Of a DNA stretch of 10,796 nucleotides, positions 6,640-10,796 are shown piece after piece. The translations under genes and the position numbers were made by a program. The notes under the pieces were generated by a model. That model was not told where the DNA came from. It searched no databases and saw nothing but the letters and a program-made list of their open reading frames with translations. Origin of the DNA: Campylobacteraceae bacterium (GTDB taxonomy: Bacteria; Campylobacterota; Campylobacteria; Campylobacterales; Sulfurospirillaceae); contig JAFLKZ010000081.1 of assembly GCA_019162915.1 (NCBI GenBank), positions 16,099 through 26,894 on the forward strand, given 5' to 3'. Within the stretch, counting starts at the first letter, position 1. Every line of letters starts with the position of its first letter.

Positions 6640-7524
6640 ATGAAATTTTATAGAGTTTATGTAGAACTAACCAATATCTGTGGACTAAAGTGTAGTTTTT
6701 GTCCACCTAAAACACTGCCTACTCAAACCATGTCGCTTGATTTTTTTGAACATGTTTTAGGGGAACTGCAACCCTATACGAAAGAATTAGCCTATCATAT
6801 CGTAGGAGATCCGCTTACTCTTTCTAATTTAGAGGCTTATTTGGAGCTTACTTGCCAAAAAGATTTTAAAGTTTCACTGACGACGAGTGGTTATTTTTTA
6901 GGGAAACAAGATTTAAAAACACTGCTACATCCTGCCATCAAACAAATCAATATCTCTCTTAATAGTTACAATAAAAACAGTATGCCTTTATCTTTTGAAG
7001 CGTATATGTTGCCTATTTTAAGACTCTGTCAACTCAAAAATGAACTTAAAAAAGAGATTTTTATTAATCTTCGTATTTGGAATATGGATGAGAAACAAAG
7101 TGAAAAAGAGTTTAATGAACACCTTTTTGCCTTACTCGAAAAAGAGTTTCACATACCTTTACATGTAAACGATATTTACAAGAATAGACCAAAATCCATC
7201 CGTTTAGCGCCAAAGATACTCCTTCATTTTGATGACTATTTTGAGTGGCCAAGCTTACATGTAGCGCATCAAAGTGAGGGAACTTGTCAAGGACTTAGTT
7301 CTCATTTTGGGATTTTAAGTAGTGGGAAAGTAGTGCCTTGTTGCTTAGATAAAGACGGTATCATTGAACTTGGAGACTTACATGTAAACTCACTTCAAGA
7401 TATACTGCAATCTCCTAAAACACAAGCCATGATTCGTGGATTTAAAGACCATCAAGCCATTGAACTTTTGTGTCAAAAATGTAGTTATAAAGATCGATTT
7501 AAAAAGGAAAAAAATGTCCACTAA
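6640..7524 (+). CDS. Radical SAM protein with SPASM/twitch-like C-terminal cluster site
   Basis: From ATG 6640 the product is 294 aa and cytoplasmic. The N-terminal radical SAM site is C14-x3-C18-x2-C21 in TNICGLKCSFC. HIVGDPL (53-59) stands where GGEP-type SAM contacts occur, followed by TTSG and INISLNS strands. The C-terminal part has C216-x12-G229-x4-C234 and C278-x2-C281, four cysteines as expected for one auxiliary [4Fe-4S] cluster of the SPASM/twitch type, with ELGDLHVNSLQDIL as the typical intervening stretch. Enzymes of this class often modify peptides or proteins; the substrate is unknown and no precursor peptide was recognised nearby. An in-frame TTG at 6622 would add six residues, but it lies upstream of the -10 box and so is unlikely. 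The 3' end overlaps the HIT gene by 11 bases. Confidence 0.85.
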   Translation: MKFYRVYVELTNICGLKCSFCPPKTLPTQTMSLDFFEHVLGELQPYTKELAYHIVGDPLTLSNLEAYLELTCQKDFKVSLTTSGYFLGKQDLKTLLHPAIKQINISLNSYNKNSMPLSFEAYMLPILRLCQLKNELKKEIFINLRIWNMDEKQSEKEFNEHLFALLEKEFHIPLHVNDIYKNRPKSIRLAPKILLHFDDYFEWPSLHVAHQSEGTCQGLSSHFGILSSGKVVPCCLDKDGIIELGDLHVNSLQDILQSPKTQAMIRGFKDHQAIELLCQKCSYKDRFKKEKNVH

Positions 7525-7885
7525 ACTTTACGAAAACGAATACTTTTATATTTTAAAAGAAGAATCAACGATTCCTTGGGTCAAAATTTTCACACAAAAC
7601 CCCTACAAAGAACTCAGTGACTGCGATGAAGCAACAAGAGAAGCTACCTTAAAAGCGATGGTAGTCGTTGAAAAAGAAATGATTGCCTTTTACAAACCTG
7701 AAAAAATTAATATTGCAATGTTTGGAAACTATGTTCCACATGTCCATATTCACGTGATGGCAAGGTTTAAAGAGGATTCACATTTTCCAGAATCTATGTG
7801 GGGAATCAAGCAAAGAGAAAGTAATCTACACTTAGCTAATTTTGAAGAATTTGTAACACAAATGGTAGAAAAACTCACTCTTTAG
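7514..7885 (+). CDS. HIT (histidine triad) family protein
   Basis: The product is 123 aa and cytoplasmic. The histidine triad is HVHIHV with H76, H78 and H80, followed by MARF. H78 would be the nucleophile that takes the nucleotidyl group in nucleotide hydrolase or transferase reactions. The length fits the family (about 110-150 aa). The start is ATG 7514, with AAGGA (7504-7508) upstream; longer in-frame versions beginning further 5' lie inside the radical SAM gene and lack the family look. It is co-transcribed with the radical SAM gene (11-base overlap), so the two may serve one pathway, but the partner substrate is not shown. Confidence 0.88.
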   Translation: MSTKLYENEYFYILKEESTIPWVKIFTQNPYKELSDCDEATREATLKAMVVVEKEMIAFYKPEKINIAMFGNYVPHVHIHVMARFKEDSHFPESMWGIKQRESNLHLANFEEFVTQMVEKLTL

Positions 7886-7956
7886 TCCCTATTTTTGGTA
7901 AATTTTATTTCATTTACGCTAAACTTTTGAGTAAAAATTAAAATTAAAGATACCCT

Positions 7957-9258
7957 ATGAATAAATTTGTTTTAAGCTTGTGTTTTCTTCTATCGACCTA
8001 TGCATTTGGTACCAATTTTCATTATTCTACGATTAAAAAAGAGAGCGGTAGTGGGAGTACACTTCTTGTTGTTGGGGGTATTCATGGTGATGAACCAGGA
8101 GGTTATTTTGCACCTATGCTTTTAGCGAAACATTACAAGATTGAAAGTGGAAATCTATGGATAGTTCCCAATCTCAATTTTGATAGTATCCTCAAAGGAG
8201 CAAGAGGTATTAATGGCGATATGAATCGAAAATTTGCCAAGATTGAAACTAAAGACAAAGATTTTGATATCGTTACAGAGATTAAAAAACTCATCTTGCA
8301 CCCTAAAGTTGATCTTACACTCAATCTTCACGATGGTCAAGGTTTTTATAGAGACAAAAATATTGACAAACTTTTTAATCAAAAAGCGTGGGGACAAGCA
8401 ACAATTATTGACCAACAGCAAATACCGAATGCGAAGTATGGAAATCTTGCTGAAATTGCTAAAAAAGTGAACAAAGAAACCAATGTTGATCTTTTAGAAG
8501 ATGTCCATGAGTTCAATCTTAAAGACACTGATACTAGAAAACAAGATAAAGCGATGCAACAAAGTCTCACTTACTTTTCAATCACCAATGGCAAGCCAGC
8601 TTTTGCTATCGAAACAAGTAAAAATATGACTGAATTATCACAAAAAGTTTTTTATCAACTTAAAACTATTGAAAAATTTATGAATGTGATGAATATTAAA
8701 TTTACACGTGATTTTGAACTTGAGCAAATGGTAGTCAAAAAACTCATTGCCAATTATGGAACTCTTGAAATTCCTGTTACCAAAATAACACTTGACCTTT
8801 CAACCCTCAAATCAACTATTGGCTTTTTTCCTATGAACAAAGACAAATTAGTCTACTCAAGTAACAATCCACTCGTTGCGGTCATCAAAGATAAAGATGA
8901 ATATAAAGTCATGAACGGAAACATTTTAGTTTCAAGGCTCAAACCAGATTACAATGAATTTGAAAATTCTCTGAGTGACATTACTTTACAAATAGATGGC
9001 AAAAAGTCAACGGTTAAAGTAGGAACACTCATTAGTGTTAAAAATAGCTTTTTAATAGAACCTATTAATGGTCACAGAATAAATGTTATTGGCTATTCAA
9101 AAACGGGTGTTGGAAATGAATCGGGTATTAAAATAGAACTAAAAGACCTTATCAAAACTTACGCCATCGATAAAAGTGAAACAACTTATATGGTGCAATT
9201 TTATAAAGATAAAAAATTCTGCGGAATGTTAAATATTAAATTTGAAGATAAAAAGTAA
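7957..9258 (+). CDS. csd4: Csd4/Pgp1-like peptidoglycan DL-carboxypeptidase (M99 family)
   Basis: This periplasmic zinc carboxypeptidase trims peptidoglycan tripeptides to dipeptides and sets helical cell shape in Helicobacter (Csd4) and Campylobacter (Pgp1). The 433 aa match the family length (Csd4 about 438). A signal peptide MNKFVLSLCFLLSTYAFG is likely cleaved near residue 18. Zinc ligands are H43 and E46 in GGIHGDEPGG and H125 in LNLHDGQG; NGDMNRKF (87-94) carries a substrate-binding Arg, and E219 in FAIETS is the catalytic Glu. The first ligand is the ordinary His, unlike the Gln of H. pylori Csd4. Residues from about 240 onward form the beta-rich C-terminal part of the family. It begins 71 bases after the HIT gene. 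No good ribosome site is visible; TAAAAT at 7939-7944 could be a -10 box giving a very short leader. Confidence 0.88.
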   Translation: MNKFVLSLCFLLSTYAFGTNFHYSTIKKESGSGSTLLVVGGIHGDEPGGYFAPMLLAKHYKIESGNLWIVPNLNFDSILKGARGINGDMNRKFAKIETKDKDFDIVTEIKKLILHPKVDLTLNLHDGQGFYRDKNIDKLFNQKAWGQATIIDQQQIPNAKYGNLAEIAKKVNKETNVDLLEDVHEFNLKDTDTRKQDKAMQQSLTYFSITNGKPAFAIETSKNMTELSQKVFYQLKTIEKFMNVMNIKFTRDFELEQMVVKKLIANYGTLEIPVTKITLDLSTLKSTIGFFPMNKDKLVYSSNNPLVAVIKDKDEYKVMNGNILVSRLKPDYNEFENSLSDITLQIDGKKSTVKVGTLISVKNSFLIEPINGHRINVIGYSKTGVGNESGIKIELKDLIKTYAIDKSETTYMVQFYKDKKFCGMLNIKFEDKK

Positions 9259-9264
9259 ATCTTG

Positions 9265-9363
9265 ATGAAAGAATATACAAAAAGTCTTAAAGCGCTATTT
9301 TCAAACCCTGAGCGTTTTTACACTCACATACTTCTAAAAGCGATTTCAAAAATTGAGTTATAA
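9265..9363 (+). CDS. Possible small protein of 32 aa, unknown
   Basis: ATG 9265 opens a frame 6 bases after the csd4 stop and ends at TAA 9361-9363. The product begins MKEYTKSLKALFSNPERF and is basic, with an amphipathic look in its second half (THILLKAISKIEL). Nothing in it is recognised. There is no clear ribosome site, and its end overlaps the TATAAT of the next gene. It could be a small protein translated with csd4, a remnant, or chance. Confidence 0.25.
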   Translation: MKEYTKSLKALFSNPERFYTHILLKAISKIEL

Positions 9364-9364
9364 T
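9359..9364 (+). promoter_or_regulatory. -10 box TATAAT of the EAL-HDOD gene
   Basis: GAGTTATAATAAT contains a consensus -10 box. The predicted transcript start is near 9371, giving a leader of about 24 nt that contains AAGGGA (9384-9389), 5 bases before GTG 9395. This arrangement favours the GTG start over the in-frame TTG at 9353, which lies upstream of the -10. The same promoter would drive the selenoprotein gene. Confidence 0.6.
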
Positions 9365-9394
9365 AATTTTTATAAAAGAGAACAAGGGATTATA

Positions 9395-10663
9395 GTGAGA
9401 AATGATATTTTAAATACATTTATAGGAAGACAGCCTATCTTCAATATACATGGCGAATGTCTTGCTTATGAACTTTTATACCGATCTTGCGATGTTTTCA
9501 ATAATGCTAACTTTGAAAATAATTCTAAAGCAACGGCAAGAGTCATCATTAATCTTATTCACAATATCGGGCTTGATCCTATTATAGGTAACAAAATAGG
9601 CTTTGTCAACGTGGATGAAAATATTCTTTTTAGTGATATGATTTTGTTACTCCCCAAAGAAGCATTTAAATTTGAGATTTTAGAATACACTAAAATATCG
9701 CTTGGTTTATGTGAAAGAATCAAAGAACTGCACGCCCTTGGATATCGTTTTTCTCTAGATGATTTTGACTGTAGTGATGAAATGATTAAAAATTATGAGG
9801 CACTTTTCCCTTATGTAGATATCATCAAAGTCGATGTTCTTGCTATTCGTGCAGAATTTCTTGAAAAAGCTATCCAAAAACTAGAAAAATACAATATAGA
9901 CCTTCTTGCTGAAAAAATTGAAAACTATGAAATGTATGAAATATGCAAAAAGCTTCATTTTAAATTTTTTCAAGGTTATTTTTTTGAAAAGCCACTCATA
10001 ATGAGTGGCCAAAAAATAGAACCCAATACTCAAAATGCGATAAGACTTATCAATTGTATCCAAGAAAATGATGACATCACCTATATATCTAATCAGTTTT
10101 CAACCTGCCCTGAACTTATTTTTAATCTTTTAAGACACATTAATTCAGGAGCTTATCACTTTAAAAAGCATATAGACAATATTAAACAAATGGTAATGCT
10201 TCTAGGACCTAGTAAACTTACTTCGTGGCTAGGACTCTTCTTATATGGCAATCCCAAAGAGAAACCTTTTGGAGAAGAACTGTTTAATAGTGCTAAATTT
10301 AGAGCCAAAATGATGGAAGAGCTAGCCCTTGCATGTGGTAAACATGAACTTGCCAATAAAGCTTTTCTCACTGGAAGTCTATCCTTAATAGATGCCTATC
10401 TAGGGCTCTCCATGGAAAACTTTTTAGAAGAAATTCATTTAGACAATGAGATAAAAGAAGCACTTCTCACGCATGTTGGGCCGCTTGGTGACTTTCTCCA
10501 TATCGCAAAAGAGATTAACCATTCGAATGATATTTTAAAAACTATCGCTTCTTTTAAAGATCACCCCTGTTTTACCCAAGAACAACTCTATAGTATTTGC
10601 TGTAAGGCAAATGCTTTTGTAACAGAACACGACAAATCCCAAAAAGAAAAGGAAGAATTATGA
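9395..10663 (+). CDS. EAL-HDOD signalling protein (YuxH type), EAL domain probably inactive
   Basis: From GTG 9395 the product is 422 aa, cytoplasmic, with the family's usual start (FIGRQPIFN then AYELLYR). The EAL-like domain spans about 6-200: YELLYR 25-30, N72, E94 or E97, LDDFDCSDE 121-129, K145-x-D147, AEKIE 172-176, and FFQGYFFEKP 191-200. The DDFGTGYS loop is broken after DDF, as in other YuxH-type proteins, which often lack phosphodiesterase activity. The HDOD domain spans about 212-390 (LLRHINSGAY, MVMLLG, FLTGSLSLID) and lacks the His-Asp pairs of HD hydrolases. The protein is probably a regulatory or scaffold element in c-di-GMP-linked or stress signalling. Its stop overlaps the next start by ATGA, so the selenoprotein gene is translationally coupled. 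Confidence 0.88.
   Translation: MRNDILNTFIGRQPIFNIHGECLAYELLYRSCDVFNNANFENNSKATARVIINLIHNIGLDPIIGNKIGFVNVDENILFSDMILLLPKEAFKFEILEYTKISLGLCERIKELHALGYRFSLDDFDCSDEMIKNYEALFPYVDIIKVDVLAIRAEFLEKAIQKLEKYNIDLLAEKIENYEMYEICKKLHFKFFQGYFFEKPLIMSGQKIEPNTQNAIRLINCIQENDDITYISNQFSTCPELIFNLLRHINSGAYHFKKHIDNIKQMVMLLGPSKLTSWLGLFLYGNPKEKPFGEELFNSAKFRAKMMEELALACGKHELANKAFLTGSLSLIDAYLGLSMENFLEEIHLDNEIKEALLTHVGPLGDFLHIAKEINHSNDILKTIASFKDHPCFTQEQLYSICCKANAFVTEHDKSQKEKEEL
9991..10009. repeat. 19-base perfect palindrome inside the EAL-HDOD gene
   Basis: GCCACTCAT (9991-9999) and ATGAGTGGC (10001-10009) are perfect reverse complements around one central A. The stretch encodes KPLIMSG (residues 199-205), the linker between the EAL and HDOD domains. 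On the minus strand the hairpin is followed by TTTTC, giving a terminator-like look for antisense transcription. On the plus strand it could slow the ribosome between the domains. The symmetry is seen; any role is inferred. Confidence 0.5.
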
Positions 10664-10796
10664 AAGTAGCCATTTTTTACTGTACAAAGTGAGGATATAT
10701 GCCCAAAGCTTTCCGTGCGAAAGATGAAATAGAACGAGCATATAAAGACGCAGAAGTTTTTTTAATCCCTAAACGAGGTGGATTTTTCGATATTAT
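10660..10796 (+). CDS. SelW-like selenoprotein (Rdx family), UGA-encoded selenocysteine, 3' end outside window
   Basis: ATG 10660 overlaps the upstream stop by ATGA and is preceded by AAGGAAG (10649-10655). The frame reads MKVAIFYCTK, then an in-frame TGA (10690-10692), then GYMPKAFRAKDEIERAY and on to RGGFFDI at the window end. With the TGA read as Sec11, the protein has a C8-x-x-U11 redox motif directly after a beta strand, followed by GY and, about 30 residues later, GxFD. This is the pattern of selenoprotein W and the Rdx thioredoxin-fold family (YCxxUGY..., GxFEV). The family is thought to act in thiol redox reactions; a precise substrate is not known. 45 codons are visible of an expected 80-100. 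An ordinary gene caller would miss it or start at the next in-frame ATG (10699), losing the active site. Confidence 0.88.
10690..10692 (+). other. Selenocysteine codon (UGA) in CxxU motif
   Basis: This TGA interrupts a frame whose sequence continues without break in the same protein family on both sides (FYCTK before, GYMPKAF after). The position equals that of Sec in SelW proteins. The frame stays open to the window end, 34 codons further. A sense reading as Sec explains all of this; a nonsense mutation in a Cys-containing homologue is the alternative. Confidence 0.88.
10693..10730 (+). promoter_or_regulatory. Bacterial SECIS-like hairpin downstream of UGA
   Basis: CTTTC (10709-10713) pairs with GAAAG (10719-10723) around the loop CGTGC. 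The loop contains a GU (10715-10716) about 23 bases after the UGA, close to the distance and loop content of the E. coli fdhF SECIS that binds SelB. The stem is only 5 bp as seen, with no clear lower stem. The bases also encode protein, which is usual for bacterial SECIS elements. Confidence 0.65.

Noticed and set aside
7159..7387. TTACATGTA occurring three times in the radical SAM gene, and once more near 1336
   Set aside because: Each copy is in frame as TTA CAT GTA (Leu-His-Val), so it reflects protein sequence and codon bias rather than a clear repeat or operator array.
8133..8570. Overlapping frames on both strands within the csd4 region, including a + strand frame at 8234-8470
   Set aside because: The csd4 frame has a signal peptide and all zinc and catalytic residues; the alternatives have none and read like low-complexity shadows.

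Overview
The window is AT-rich with tightly packed genes, all on the + strand. It looks like an anaerobically respiring member of the Campylobacterota, closest in style to Sulfurospirillum. This is inferred from a Csd4/Pgp1-type helical-cell-shape carboxypeptidase, a Tat-exported molybdoenzyme with Fe-S and cytochrome b partners, a c-type cytochrome, strong -10 boxes without clear -35 boxes, and use of selenocysteine. No mobile element, CRISPR array, tRNA or rRNA was seen.

Layout. (1) Bases 1-116 are the 3' end of a c-type cytochrome gene. (2) An intergenic region holds a Crp/Fnr-type 14-mer at about -42 from a predicted start site. It precedes a PAS-PAS-GGDEF-EAL protein whose cyclase motif is degenerate and whose EAL motifs are intact, so probably a c-di-GMP phosphodiesterase. 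(3) A 308-base AT-rich intergenic region with several inverted repeats leads to a three-gene operon with overlapping ends. It encodes a periplasmic DMSO-reductase-family molybdoenzyme with a cysteine Mo ligand (PhsA/PsrA type), a four-cluster ferredoxin-like subunit with a C-terminal membrane anchor, and a di-haem cytochrome b. (4) A 13-bp inverted repeat overlaps a perfect TATAAT that sits 6 nt before the ATG of a radical SAM/SPASM-like gene, which implies a leaderless mRNA. That gene overlaps a HIT-family gene. (5) A Csd4-like peptidoglycan carboxypeptidase gene follows. (6) Then comes a degenerate EAL-HDOD signalling protein. (7) At the right edge, an ATGA overlap begins a gene with an in-frame UGA in a C-x-x-U motif. 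This is a SelW-like (Rdx family) selenoprotein with a SECIS-like hairpin just after the UGA. It continues beyond the window.

How they work together. The molybdoenzyme operon would carry electrons between the quinone pool and a periplasmic, probably sulfur-containing, substrate: catalytic subunit A, Fe-S wire B, and quinone-reactive cytochrome b in C. The two EAL-bearing proteins point to c-di-GMP or related signalling; the second is coupled to the selenoprotein. The most easily missed feature is the selenoprotein: standard gene calling would stop at the UGA or start at the next in-frame ATG and lose the redox motif.
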